Below, piece after piece: positions 1 to 9,071 of a DNA stretch of 64,000 nt (positions within the stretch are counted from its first letter, which is position 1; each line of letters begins with the position of its first letter). Under the pieces are notes generated by a model, which was not told where the DNA came from, did not search any database, and saw nothing but the letters and a program-made list of their open reading frames with translations. This DNA comes from Pantoea sp. Lij88 (lineage in GTDB: Bacteria > Pseudomonadota > Gammaproteobacteria > Enterobacterales > Enterobacteriaceae): contig NZ_CP118269.1 of the NCBI RefSeq assembly GCF_030062155.1, forward strand, positions 1,860,001 to 1,924,000. Reading direction: 5' to 3'. Position numbers and translations under genes: made by a program.

Positions 1-43
1 CATACATTAGGCGCGTTTTCCCCCTGTGGTACGGAGTAAAGTC

Positions 44-691
44 GTGAACCCTGCGCTGTTAGATTTATCAGGCTATATCAAATTTTTTGTCGGGCTGTTT
101 GCGCTGGTCAATCCGGTGGGAATTATTCCGGTGTTTATCAGCATGACCCGTTATCAAGGCGTGGCTGAGCGTAATAAAACCAACCTCACCGCCAATCTGG
201 CCGTCGCCATTATTCTCTGGACCTCACTTTTCCTCGGTGATGCGATTCTGCATGTGTTTGGCATCTCGATTGACTCTTTCCGCATTGCGGGAGGCATTCT
301 GGTCGTCACCATTGCGATGTCGATGATCAGCGGCAAGCTGGGCGAGGATAAGCAAAACAAGCAGGAGAAATCAGAAACGGCGATTCGTGAAAGCGTCGGG
401 GTTGTTCCGCTGGCGCTGCCATTGATGGCGGGGCCGGGTGCCATCAGTTCGACCATCGTCTGGAGCACCCGCTACCATAGCTGGCTGAATCTGCTGGGGT
501 TCACCCTGGCGATAGCGATCTTTGCCTTCTGCTGCTGGTTACTGTTCCGCGCGGCACCGTTAATGGTGCGTATTCTTGGGCAGACCGGTATCAACGTGAT
601 TACCCGTATCATGGGTCTGTTACTGATGGCGCTGGGCATTGAATTTGTTGTGACAGGGATGAAGTCTATTTTCCCTGGCCTTCTCAACTAA
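44..691 (+). CDS. ychE: YchE, MarC-family inner membrane protein
   Basis: Multi-pass inner membrane protein of the MarC/UPF0056 family; its transport or other function is not established. The sequence has about six hydrophobic segments and the conserved stretches LFALVNPVGIIPVFISM near the N-terminus and MAGPGAISSTIVW in the middle, closely matching E. coli YchE as I recall it. I prefer the GTG at 44, because ACGGAG lies 7 nt upstream and the product is then 215 aa, the E. coli length; an earlier in-frame GTG at 26 would add six residues. It stands immediately upstream of the opp genes, as in E. coli. Confidence 0.9.
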   Translation: MNPALLDLSGYIKFFVGLFALVNPVGIIPVFISMTRYQGVAERNKTNLTANLAVAIILWTSLFLGDAILHVFGISIDSFRIAGGILVVTIAMSMISGKLGEDKQNKQEKSETAIRESVGVVPLALPLMAGPGAISSTIVWSTRYHSWLNLLGFTLAIAIFAFCCWLLFRAAPLMVRILGQTGINVITRIMGLLLMALGIEFVVTGMKSIFPGLLN

Positions 692-1264
692 ACACTCACT
701 TATTTCAGGCAGCGAAGTGAATTAATGATCCGTAATGGTGCAATAGAGCCATTTAATGCACCATTACGATGCAATTATTCGTGATGCTTAACAGAATCAG
801 ACGATTATAAATTTCATTACTGCGTGTCGGGTCACAGACTTTTTTTTGCGAAATAATGTCACTATTTTCACACAATATTCTCCTCTCTCATTTCCCGTCT
901 GCCTCATAATCCGCCACGTTAAAGCCGCTCTCCTGAATTTCATCACGCTGAAGCCAGATTTTTCAATATAAATGCCAGAACAGGCGCAATTTGTCGCCGT
1001 ATTCCGCCCCGCGCAGGGGTTTACAGCTAAATCGTCTATTTTTCATATTGATATGATATTTTCAGAACGAAAATTAACACTTCCGCTGCCTGACATCTCA
1101 TGATAAAAGAGAATTAGTTAACATTTTCGTTATTTTGCTTTGGCGCCCCCTCACGGCTTCTGATAATTTTTGGCCCAGCGTGAATTTTTTTCTCCGAAAG
1201 CCCAAAGTGAGAACGCTTTTTGCTTAAGCCTATCGGGATACTTAATTAAAGGTTGGCGTTTCGG
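692..1264. other. long intergenic / oppA upstream region
   Basis: No credible gene is visible in these 573 bases. The stretch is AT-rich and holds a perfect inverted repeat at 731-768 (listed separately). It should contain the promoter and leader of the first oppA. In E. coli the oppA leader is a target of the GcvB small RNA, but I cannot point to a GcvB pairing site here with confidence. Confidence 0.6.
731..768. repeat. 12-bp perfect inverted repeat downstream of ychE
   Basis: CGTAATGGTGCA (731-742) is repeated exactly in inverted orientation as TGCACCATTACG (757-768) with a 14-nt spacer. It lies 40 nt after the ychE stop. No T-run follows, so it is not a classical intrinsic terminator; an RNA hairpin or a regulator site are both possible. 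Confidence 0.6.
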
Positions 1265-2899
1265 ATGATTGGGATGAAGAATTTGCAGCAACAGCGGTCA
1301 ACACTCGCAGGTGTTCTGTTATTGGCCTTTTCGCCGGCCTATGCCGCCACGGTTCCGCCAGGAACGACACTGGCCGCGCAACAGCAGATCGTGATCAATA
1401 ACGGCAGTGAAGTCTCCTCGCTGGATCCACATAAAACCGAAGGCGTGCCGGAATCTAATATTATTCAAAACCTGCTGGATGGTCTGGTGAACACCGACAA
1501 CAGCGGGAAGGTCGTGCCTGGCGTCGCCAAAAGCTGGGAAAACCCGCAACCCACCGTGTGGATTTTTACTCTGCGTGATGATGCGAAGTGGAGCAATGGT
1601 GAGCCGGTGACCGCCAGTGATTTCGTTTATAGCTGGCGTCGGCTGGTGGACCCGAAAACCGCGTCGCCTTATTCCAGCTATCCGCAGGCAGCCCATTTTA
1701 CCAATATCGATGCCATCCTTGCCGGTAAAGCGTCACCCGATCAGCTGGGTGTCAAAGCGCTGGATGCCCATCGCCTGCAGATTACCCTGAGTGAACCGGT
1801 GCCTTACCTGGTGGCGATGTTAGCGCATACGGCGATGAAGCCGGTTTATGCGCCCGCCATTAAGCAGTGGGGCGATGCCTGGACCCGGCCGGGTCACTAC
1901 ATCGGCAATGGCGCTTACACGCTGGGCGACTGGGTGGTGAATGAAAAAATCGTCGTGAAGCGCAATCCTCACTACTGGGATAATGCGCATACGGTGATTG
2001 AGCAGGGGACTTTCCTGCCTATCGCCTCTGAAAACAGTGATATCAATCGCTACCGCAGCGGCGGCACGGACATCACCAACAGTGCGGTGCCACCGGAGAT
2101 GTTTGGCAAACTGCGCAAAGAGCTGGGCGATGAAGTAAAGGTCAGCCCGCTGCTCTGCACCTTCTACTACGAAATTAACAACAAAAAGGCGCCGTTCACC
2201 GATGCACGTGTGCGTGCCGCGCTGAAAATGACTCTCGACCGTGAGGTGATAGCTAATAAGATCATGGCTCAGGGTCAGATTCCGGCCTACAGCCTGACAC
2301 CGCCTTTCACTGCAGGCATAAAACTCACGCCGCCCGCCTGGTTCACCTGGACGCAGGCGCAGCGTAATGAAGCCGCGAAGAAGTTGCTCGCCGAAGCCGG
2401 CTTTGATGCCGCCCATCCGCTGAGCTTTACGTTGCTCTATAACACCTCTGATCAGAACAAACGGCAGGCGATTGCAGCCGCGTCAATGTGGCAGAAAAAC
2501 CTGGGTGCGAAGGTGACCCTGCAGAATCAGGAGTGGAAAACCATGCTGGAGACCCGTCATCAGGCCCAGTATGACGTGGTCCGTGCGACCTGGTGTGCCG
2601 ATTACAACGAACCTTCTACCTTCCTGAATATGCTGATCAGCAACGCCTCGATTAACACCGCGTTTTACAGCAGCGCGACCTTTGATCGTCTGATGGCGGA
2701 GACGCTGACGGCGGGCAGTGAGGCGCAGCGCGCCGACCTGTATCAGCAGGCTGAAACACAACTCGACAAAGACTCACCAATTGTGCCAGTTTACTACCGC
2801 GTAAGTGTGCGCCTGGTAAAGCCCTGGGTTGGCGGCTTTACGGGCAAAGACCCGCAGGACATGACAGACCTGAAGTACTATTTCATCAAACAACACTGA
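1265..2899 (+). CDS. oppA: oligopeptide ABC transporter substrate-binding protein OppA, first copy
   Basis: Periplasmic peptide-binding protein of SBP family 5 that delivers oligopeptides to OppBCDF. A signal peptide is visible (positively charged start, hydrophobic LAGVLLLAF, predicted cleavage after SPAYA), followed by the mature start ATVPPG, the SLDPHKTEGVPES motif and the WCADYNEP segment typical of OppA. Length about 544 aa matches the family. The start is uncertain: an ATG at 1265 with AAAGG 12 nt upstream, or an ATG at 1274 giving a tighter signal peptide. It is followed after about 150 nt by a second, closely related oppA, so this is a tandem paralogue. By eye it is more diverged from E. 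coli OppA than the downstream copy. Confidence 0.9.
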   Translation: MIGMKNLQQQRSTLAGVLLLAFSPAYAATVPPGTTLAAQQQIVINNGSEVSSLDPHKTEGVPESNIIQNLLDGLVNTDNSGKVVPGVAKSWENPQPTVWIFTLRDDAKWSNGEPVTASDFVYSWRRLVDPKTASPYSSYPQAAHFTNIDAILAGKASPDQLGVKALDAHRLQITLSEPVPYLVAMLAHTAMKPVYAPAIKQWGDAWTRPGHYIGNGAYTLGDWVVNEKIVVKRNPHYWDNAHTVIEQGTFLPIASENSDINRYRSGGTDITNSAVPPEMFGKLRKELGDEVKVSPLLCTFYYEINNKKAPFTDARVRAALKMTLDREVIANKIMAQGQIPAYSLTPPFTAGIKLTPPAWFTWTQAQRNEAAKKLLAEAGFDAAHPLSFTLLYNTSDQNKRQAIAAASMWQKNLGAKVTLQNQEWKTMLETRHQAQYDVVRATWCADYNEPSTFLNMLISNASINTAFYSSATFDRLMAETLTAGSEAQRADLYQQAETQLDKDSPIVPVYYRVSVRLVKPWVGGFTGKDPQDMTDLKYYFIKQH

Positions 2900-2963
2900 T
2901 CTGATCGCCTGTTCGGCGAGACAGTCGGGAACGCATCAGCGTACAGACCATTTTGGGGTCAAT

Positions 2964-2986
2964 CTCCCTGGTAACAGGCCAGGGAG
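2964..2986 (+). repeat. 8-bp stem hairpin in the leader of the second oppA
   Basis: CTCCCTGG (2964-2971) and CCAGGGAG (2979-2986) are perfectly complementary with a 7-nt loop, followed by a GC-rich tract. No U-tract follows, so it is more likely a leader structure or RNA-stabilising element for the second oppA than a terminator. Confidence 0.5.
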
Positions 2987-3052
2987 CCCGGAGACGGGGG
3001 ACGCCGGGGCAGAGCATCGCCACGGTGACGATAATAAAACTGGAGTGTAATA

Positions 3053-4693
3053 ATGAACAACATCACGAAAAAAAGCCTGATAGCAGCGGGTGTTTTCGCC
3101 GCAGTGAGTGCTCTGGCAGGGAATGCGGCTCTCGCGGCCACCGTGCCTGCGGGCGTTGAGCTGGCCGCTAAACAGGAGCTGGTTCGCGGCAATGGCGATG
3201 AAGTCCAGTCGCTCGATCCGCACAAAATTGAAGGCGTGCCGGAAGACAACGTGGCGCGCGATCTTTACGAAGGTCTGCTGGTCAACGACAGCAACGGTAA
3301 ACCCATCCCGGCCGTAGCGGAAAGTTACGAAAACAAAGATTTTAAAGTGTGGACTTTCCACCTGCGTAAAAATGCTAAGTGGTCCAACGGCGAGCCGGTG
3401 ACCGCGCAGGACTTCGTCTACAGCTGGGAGCGTCTGGTCGATCCGAAAACCGCCTCTCCATACGCCAGCTATCCACAGTATGGTCATATCCTGAACGTCG
3501 ATGACATCATCGCCGGTAAAAAACCGATTACCGATCTGGGCGTCAAAGCACTGGACGACCACACGCTGGAAGTCACGCTGAGTGAGCCGGTTCCCTATTT
3601 TGATAAGCTGCTGATCAACTCCGTGATGTCACCGGTTTACAAACCGGCGATTGAGAAGTTTGGCGATCAGTGGACGCAGCCACAGAACTGGGTCGGCAAC
3701 GGCGCCTTTAAACTGGACGCGCACGTAATCAACGAGCGTATCACCCTGGTGCGTAACCCGAATTACTGGGACAACGAGCACACCGTGCTGAACAAAGTCA
3801 CCTATCTGCCAATCAGTTCTGAAGTCAGTGACGTTAACCGTTACTTCTCCGAGAACGGCAGCGACATGACCTATAACAATCTGCCAATTGAGCTGTTTAA
3901 AAAGCTGCAGCGTGACAACGGTAAAGAGCTGCACATCGATCCTTATCTGTGCACCTACTACTACGAAATCAACAACCAGAAAGCGCCATTCACCGATCCT
4001 CGCGTCCGCGCGGCCCTGAAGCTGGGTCTGGATCGTGACATCATGGTCAACAAAGTGCTGGCGCAGGGCCAGAAGCCGGCCTACAGCTACACGCCGCCAT
4101 CAACCGACGGCATGGAAATTCTGCCGCCAGACTGGTTCAAGTGGTCACAGGACAAGCGTAACGCCGAAGCGAAAAAGCTGCTGGCTGAAGCCGGCTACAC
4201 CGCCGACAAACCGCTGACCTTTAACCTGCTGTATAACACCTCCGATCTGCACAAGAAGCTGGCGATTGCTGCCTCGTCGATCTGGAAGAAAAACATCGGC
4301 GTGAACATCAAGCTGGAAAACCAGGAGTGGAAAACCTTCCTGGATACCCGTCATCAGGGTAACTTCGATGTTTCCCGTGCGGCCTGGTGTGCGGACTACA
4401 ACGAACCGACTTCCTTCCTGAACACCATGCTGTCAAACAGCAGCAGTAACACCTCGCACTATAAGAGCGATGCGTTTGACAAAGTGATTCGCGACGCGAT
4501 TAAGGCCCCGGATGCTAAAGCCCGTGCGGCGGATTATCAGCAGGCCGAGCAGATCCTGGATAAAGACAGCACCATCGTACCGGTTTACTACTACGTGAAT
4601 ACGCGTCTGGTGAAACCGTATGTCGGTGGTTATACCGGTAAAGATCCACTGGATAAAACGCTGTCTAAAGACTTCTACATCATTAAACACTAA
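3053..4693 (+). CDS. oppA: oligopeptide ABC transporter substrate-binding protein OppA, second copy
   Basis: Periplasmic oligopeptide-binding lipid-free SBP family 5 protein, 546 aa. It has a signal peptide with cleavage expected after AALAA-type residues (mature start ATVPAGVELA), SLDPHKIEGVPED, the LYNTSDLHKK segment and WCADYNEPTSF, and tracks E. coli OppA almost residue by residue as I recall it. The ATG at 3053 is preceded by TGGAGTG. It is the copy immediately upstream of oppB and is separated from it by a strong terminator, which would let the binding protein be made in excess over the permease. Confidence 0.95.
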   Translation: MNNITKKSLIAAGVFAAVSALAGNAALAATVPAGVELAAKQELVRGNGDEVQSLDPHKIEGVPEDNVARDLYEGLLVNDSNGKPIPAVAESYENKDFKVWTFHLRKNAKWSNGEPVTAQDFVYSWERLVDPKTASPYASYPQYGHILNVDDIIAGKKPITDLGVKALDDHTLEVTLSEPVPYFDKLLINSVMSPVYKPAIEKFGDQWTQPQNWVGNGAFKLDAHVINERITLVRNPNYWDNEHTVLNKVTYLPISSEVSDVNRYFSENGSDMTYNNLPIELFKKLQRDNGKELHIDPYLCTYYYEINNQKAPFTDPRVRAALKLGLDRDIMVNKVLAQGQKPAYSYTPPSTDGMEILPPDWFKWSQDKRNAEAKKLLAEAGYTADKPLTFNLLYNTSDLHKKLAIAASSIWKKNIGVNIKLENQEWKTFLDTRHQGNFDVSRAAWCADYNEPTSFLNTMLSNSSSNTSHYKSDAFDKVIRDAIKAPDAKARAADYQQAEQILDKDSTIVPVYYYVNTRLVKPYVGGYTGKDPLDKTLSKDFYIIKH

Positions 4694-4715
4694 TAGCATT
4701 CAGGCTATCAGCAGT

Positions 4716-4742
4716 GGCGGCGCGCCTCGCGCCGCCTTTTTT
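4716..4742 (+). terminator. intrinsic terminator between oppA and oppB
   Basis: GGCGGCGCG (4716-4724), loop CCT, CGCGCCGCC (4728-4736), then six T. It is a textbook hairpin plus U-tract 23 nt after the oppA stop and 43 nt before oppB. Partial read-through would set the ratio of binding protein to permease. Confidence 0.9.
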
Positions 4743-4784
4743 ACTTTTTATATGTTGTGATGCAACAGCCTGGTAGGTACGGCA

Positions 4785-5705
4785 ATGTTAAAATTCATCC
4801 TGCGTCGCTTGCTTGAAGCGCTTCCGACGCTGTTCGTCCTGATCACCATCTCCTTCTTTATGATGCGCCTGGCACCCGGCAGCCCGTTTACCGGCGAGCG
4901 CACCCTGGCCCCGGAAGTGATGGCCAACATTGAGGCGAAATATCACCTCAACGATCCCATCGGTAAGCAATATGTCGATTACCTGGTGCAGCTGGCGCAC
5001 GGCGATTTCGGCCCTTCGTTTAAATACAAAGACTATTCGGTCAACTATCTGGTTGCGCATGCGTTCCCGGTCTCTGCCAAACTCGGCCTGGCCGCGTTCC
5101 TGCTGGCGGTGGTGCTGGGCGTCACGGCGGGTGTGATCGCCGCGCTTAAACAGAACAGTTTGTGGGACTTCGCGGTCATGGGGGTGGCAATGACCGGCGT
5201 GGTGATACCCAGTTTCGTGGTGGCGCCGCTGCTGGTTCTGCTGTTCGCCATCACCCTGAAATGGCTGCCGGGCGGCGGCTGGAATGGCGGGCAGTGGAAC
5301 TACATGCTGCTGCCGATGGTGGCGCTGTCGCTGGCTTATATCGCCAGTATCGCGCGTATCACCCGGGGATCGATGATTGAAGTGATGCACTCCAACTTTA
5401 TCCGCACTGCGCGCGCCAAAGGCTTACCGCTGCGCCGCATTGTGCTGCGTCATGCGCTGAAGCCCGCGCTGCTGCCGGTGATCTCTTACATGGGACCGGC
5501 GTTTGTCGGCATCATCACCGGTTCGATGGTGATTGAGTCGATCTACGGTCTGCCGGGCATCGGTCAGCTGTTTGTGAACGGCGCGCTGAACCGCGACTAC
5601 TCACTGGTGATGAGCCTGACCATCCTGGTCGGTTTACTGACCATTCTGTTTAACGCGATTGTTGACGTGCTCTATGCCGTTATCGATCCAAAAATTCGTT
5701 ACTGA
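4785..5705 (+). CDS. oppB: oligopeptide ABC transporter permease OppB
   Basis: Inner membrane permease subunit of the OppABCDF importer. 306 aa, same length as E. coli OppB, starting MLKFILRRLLEALPTLFVL with about six membrane segments. The BPD_transp_1 coupling loop is visible around HSNFIRTARAKGLPLRRI, which contacts the ATPases OppD/OppF. It is followed by oppC after 14 nt in the same operon. Confidence 0.97.
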   Translation: MLKFILRRLLEALPTLFVLITISFFMMRLAPGSPFTGERTLAPEVMANIEAKYHLNDPIGKQYVDYLVQLAHGDFGPSFKYKDYSVNYLVAHAFPVSAKLGLAAFLLAVVLGVTAGVIAALKQNSLWDFAVMGVAMTGVVIPSFVVAPLLVLLFAITLKWLPGGGWNGGQWNYMLLPMVALSLAYIASIARITRGSMIEVMHSNFIRTARAKGLPLRRIVLRHALKPALLPVISYMGPAFVGIITGSMVIESIYGLPGIGQLFVNGALNRDYSLVMSLTILVGLLTILFNAIVDVLYAVIDPKIRY

Positions 5706-5719
5706 TTGCGGAGTTCGCC

Positions 5720-6628
5720 ATGATGTTAAGTAAGAAAAACAGCGAAGCTCTTGATGTGTTCAGTGAGAAGCTGGAAGTAGAAGGGCGTAGTCTCTGGCAG
5801 GACGCGCGTCGTCGTTTTATCCATAACCGTGCCGCCTTAATCAGCCTGCTGGTGCTGTTAGTGATCACGCTGTTTGTGATTTTTGCGCCGATGCTGGCGC
5901 ATTTCACCTACGACGATACCGACTGGGCGATGATGTCCTCACCGCCTGATACCACCTCCGGTCACTGGTTCGGCACCGATTCATCGGGACGTGACCTGCT
6001 GGTGCGTGTGGCGATCGGTGGCCGTATCTCACTGATGGTGGGCGTGGCGTCTGCGCTGATCGCGGTGATCGTGGGCACGCTCTACGGTTCGATTGCCGGC
6101 TATCTGGGCGGCAAAATCGACTCGGTGATGATGCGTATTCTGGAAATCCTTAACTCCTTCCCGTTTATGTTCTTCGTGATCCTGCTGGTGACCTTCTTTG
6201 GCCGCAACATCCTGCTGATTTTTGCCGCCATCGGCATGGTCTCATGGCTCGATATGGCGCGTATTGTGCGCGGCCAGACGCTGAGCCTGAAGCGCAAAGA
6301 GTTCATCGAAGCGGCGCATGTTGGTGGGGTATCAACCTGGAAAATCGTGGTGCGTCACATCGTACCAAACGTGCTGGGTGTGGTGGTGGTTTACGCCTCG
6401 CTGCTGGTGCCGAGCATGATCCTGTTTGAATCCTTCCTGAGCTTCCTGGGTCTGGGTACACAGGAGCCGCTGAGTAGCTGGGGTGCACTGCTGAGCGACG
6501 GGGCCAACTCAATGGAAGTGTCGCCGTGGCTGTTGCTCTGGCCGGCGGGGTTCCTGGTGGTCACGCTGTTCTGTTTCAACTTTATCGGCGATGGCCTGCG
6601 TGATGCCCTCGACCCGAAAGATCGTTAA
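5720..6628 (+). CDS. oppC: oligopeptide ABC transporter permease OppC
   Basis: Second inner membrane permease subunit of the Opp importer, 302 aa. The N-terminal cytoplasmic segment (LWQDARRRFIHNRAAL) precedes the first membrane helix, the FGTDSSGRDLL motif typical of OppC/DppC follows, and the EAA-type loop RKEFIEAAHVGGVSTWKIV contacts the ATPases. It begins ATGATG; the first ATG gives the same N-terminus as E. coli. Gaps of 14 nt to oppB and 11 nt to oppD support one operon. Confidence 0.97.
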   Translation: MMLSKKNSEALDVFSEKLEVEGRSLWQDARRRFIHNRAALISLLVLLVITLFVIFAPMLAHFTYDDTDWAMMSSPPDTTSGHWFGTDSSGRDLLVRVAIGGRISLMVGVASALIAVIVGTLYGSIAGYLGGKIDSVMMRILEILNSFPFMFFVILLVTFFGRNILLIFAAIGMVSWLDMARIVRGQTLSLKRKEFIEAAHVGGVSTWKIVVRHIVPNVLGVVVVYASLLVPSMILFESFLSFLGLGTQEPLSSWGALLSDGANSMEVSPWLLLWPAGFLVVTLFCFNFIGDGLRDALDPKDR

Positions 6629-6639
6629 GGAGTTTCCCG

Positions 6640-7656
6640 ATGACTATTCATGAATTCCAGCCAGCAATGGCGGCCCGCGCGGGAAGCGAACAGCTACTTA
6701 CGGTCAAAGATTTACGCGTGACCTTTGGCACGCACGATGGGGATGTCACTGCCGTCAACGACCTGAACTTCTCGCTGCGCGCCGGTGAGACGCTGGGCAT
6801 TGTTGGCGAGTCCGGTTCCGGTAAGTCACAAACCGCTTTTGCCCTGATGGGGCTGCTGGCCAAAAATGGCCGCATTGGCGGTTCGGCGATGTTCAACGGC
6901 AAAGAGATCCTGAATCTGCCGGAGAGTAAGCTCAATAAGCTGCGTGCCGAACAGATCGCAATGATCTTCCAGGACCCGATGACCTCGCTGAACCCCTATA
7001 TGCGGGTGGGCGAGCAGCTGATGGAAGTGCTTAAGCTGCACAAAGGCATGAACAGCGCGCAGGCGTTTGAAGAGTCCGTGAGAATGCTGGACGCGGTGAA
7101 GATGCCGGAAGCGCGTAAGCGCATGAAGATGTATCCGCATGAGTTCTCCGGCGGGATGCGTCAGCGCGTGATGATCGCCATGGCGCTGCTGTGCCGTCCA
7201 AAACTGCTGATTGCCGATGAGCCAACCACCGCGCTGGATGTCACCGTGCAGGCGCAGATTATGACGCTGCTCAACGACCTGAAGCGCGAGTTCAACACCG
7301 CCATTATCATGATCACGCACGATCTCGGTGTAGTGGCTGGGATCTGCGACAAAGTGCTGGTGATGTACGCCGGACGCACCATGGAGTATGGCAGCGCCCG
7401 TGATGTCTTCTATCAGCCAGCCCATCCATACTCGATTGGCCTGCTTAATGCGGTGCCGCGTCTGGATGCGATCGAAGGTGAAACCCTGACCACGATTCCG
7501 GGCAATCCACCGAACCTGTTGCGTCTGCCGCAGGGCTGCCCGTTCCAGCCACGTTGTCCGCACGCAATGGATATCTGCACCCAGGCACCGCCGCTGGAAC
7601 CGTTTGGCAATGGCCGTCTGCGTGCCTGCTTTAAGCCGGTGGAGGAGTTAGTATGA
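6640..7656 (+). CDS. oppD: oligopeptide ABC transporter ATPase OppD
   Basis: Cytoplasmic ATP-binding subunit that powers peptide uptake with OppF. Visible motifs in order: Walker A GESGSGKSQT, Q-loop MIFQDPMTSLNPYM, signature FSGGMRQRVMIA, Walker B LLIADEPTTALDVT, H-loop ITHDLGVV. The C-terminal oligopeptide-transport extension has the cysteine pattern CPFQPRCPHAMDIC, which in related ATPases binds an iron-sulphur cluster. 338 aa. The stop overlaps the oppF start by 4 nt (ATGA), indicating translational coupling. Confidence 0.97.
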   Translation: MTIHEFQPAMAARAGSEQLLTVKDLRVTFGTHDGDVTAVNDLNFSLRAGETLGIVGESGSGKSQTAFALMGLLAKNGRIGGSAMFNGKEILNLPESKLNKLRAEQIAMIFQDPMTSLNPYMRVGEQLMEVLKLHKGMNSAQAFEESVRMLDAVKMPEARKRMKMYPHEFSGGMRQRVMIAMALLCRPKLLIADEPTTALDVTVQAQIMTLLNDLKREFNTAIIMITHDLGVVAGICDKVLVMYAGRTMEYGSARDVFYQPAHPYSIGLLNAVPRLDAIEGETLTTIPGNPPNLLRLPQGCPFQPRCPHAMDICTQAPPLEPFGNGRLRACFKPVEELV

Positions 7657-8654
7657 GCACCGTAGCTGAAAAAAGAGTGTTACTGGAAATCGCCGATCTC
7701 AAGGTGCATTTCGACATCAAAGATGGCAAGCAGTGGTTCTGGCAGCCATCAAAAACCCTGAAAGCGGTGGATGGTGTCAGCCTGCGTCTGTATGAAGGGG
7801 AAACCCTGGGCGTGGTGGGCGAGTCGGGCTGCGGTAAATCGACCCTGGCGCGTGCCATTATCGGTCTGGTTAAAGCCACGGAAGGCCGTGTCGCCTGGTT
7901 AGGCCGCGATCTGCTGGGGCAGAGTGAAGAAGAGTGGCGCAAGGCGCGCAGCGATATTCAGATGATATTCCAGGATCCGCTGGCGTCGCTGAACCCGCGT
8001 ATGACTATCGGCGACATCATTGCGGAGCCGCTGCGCACCTATCATCCGAAAATGGCGCGTCAGGAAGTCAAAGACCGCGTCAAAAATATGATGATGAAAG
8101 TCGGGCTGCTGCCAAACCTGATTAACCGCTATCCGCATGAGTTCTCGGGTGGTCAGTGTCAGCGTATCGGTATTGCCCGCGCGCTGATTCTGGAGCCGAA
8201 GCTGATTATCTGTGATGAGCCGGTGTCTGCGCTGGACGTGTCGATTCAGGCGCAGGTGGTGAACCTGCTGCAGCAGTTGCAGCGCGAAATGGGCTTGTCA
8301 CTGATCTTCATCGCGCACGATCTGGCGGTGGTGAAACACATCTCTGACCGTGTTCTGGTGATGTATCTGGGGCATGCGGTGGAGCTGGGGACCTACAAAG
8401 AGGTCTATACCAATCCACAGCATCCTTACACCCGTGCGCTGATGTCTGCCGTGCCGATTCCCGATCCGGACAAGGAGAAGAACAAGCAGATTCAGCTGCT
8501 GGAAGGGGAGCTGCCGTCGCCGATCAATCCGCCATCAGGCTGCGTGTTCCGCACCCGTTGTCCGATTGCCGGTCCGGAGTGTGCGAAAACCCGTCCGCTG
8601 CTGGAAGGCAGCTTCCACCACGCGGTCTCCTGTCTGAAGGTCGATCCGCTGTAA
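7653..8654 (+). CDS. oppF: oligopeptide ABC transporter ATPase OppF
   Basis: Second ATP-binding subunit of the Opp importer, 333 aa. Walker A GESGCGKSTLAR, Q-loop MIFQDPLASLNPRM, signature SGGQCQRIGIARA and Walker B LIICDEPVSALDVS are intact. The C-terminal tail has CVFRTRCPIAGPEC, the counterpart of the OppD cysteine cluster. It is the last gene of the operon; its ATG overlaps the oppD stop and a strong terminator follows 3 nt after its TAA. Confidence 0.97.
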   Translation: MSTVAEKRVLLEIADLKVHFDIKDGKQWFWQPSKTLKAVDGVSLRLYEGETLGVVGESGCGKSTLARAIIGLVKATEGRVAWLGRDLLGQSEEEWRKARSDIQMIFQDPLASLNPRMTIGDIIAEPLRTYHPKMARQEVKDRVKNMMMKVGLLPNLINRYPHEFSGGQCQRIGIARALILEPKLIICDEPVSALDVSIQAQVVNLLQQLQREMGLSLIFIAHDLAVVKHISDRVLVMYLGHAVELGTYKEVYTNPQHPYTRALMSAVPIPDPDKEKNKQIQLLEGELPSPINPPSGCVFRTRCPIAGPECAKTRPLLEGSFHHAVSCLKVDPL

Positions 8655-8657
8655 TGC

Positions 8658-8685
8658 AAAACGCCGGGCAACTGCCCGGCGTTTT
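8658..8685. terminator. bidirectional terminator oppF / yciU
   Basis: AAAACGCCGGGC (8658-8669), loop AACT, GCCCGGCGTTTT (8674-8685). The A-tract and T-tract flank a strong GC stem, so it can end oppF on the plus strand and yciU on the minus strand. Confidence 0.9.
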
Positions 8686-8702
8686 CTTATCTGATTTGAC
8701 GC

Positions 8703-9026
8703 TTACTCACGCCACAGGATATGACAGAGCTTGTGGTCTTTTTCGCGGCACAGCAGCACGCGTGCAAAGACGTCGGTAATCGGTTCACCGTCCGCTTCAC
8801 CCAGCCCAATCACCACTTCGGCGAAAAAGTCCGGATTCAGATCGAAATCGACATGATCTTTCCAGTCTTCAGACGGATCAAACAGCTCCGCGCCACCGCG
8901 CTCTTCGAACTGCAGATTGAAGAGGATGACGTCTGCCGGATCAAGGTTGTCGACGGCCAGTTCGAGAAAGATATCGTAGGCTTGTTCCAGCGTTTCATCT
9001 TCGGTAAGGCGATTATTTAAATCCAT
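8703..9026 (-). CDS. yciU: YciU, HI1450-type DNA-mimic protein
   Basis: Small, very acidic cytoplasmic protein (107 aa) of the UPF0263/DUF440 family, proposed in the literature to be a double-stranded-DNA mimic; its partner is unsettled. The sequence is rich in Asp/Glu ([35 protein letters not shown]) and nearly identical to E. coli YciU. It is convergent with oppF and lies downstream of clsA on the same strand. Confidence 0.92.
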   Translation of the reverse strand: MDLNNRLTEDETLEQAYDIFLELAVDNLDPADVILFNLQFEERGGAELFDPSEDWKDHVDFDLNPDFFAEVVIGLGEADGEPITDVFARVLLCREKDHKLCHILWRE

Positions 9027-9071
9027 AGTCTGTCCTGTCGGCCTGCGGCCATTTACACAATCTGGCTCGTT

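Noticed and set aside
6826..7563. 245-codon minus-strand ORF over oppD
   Set aside because: Complement of conserved ABC ATPase codons; His-rich shadow.
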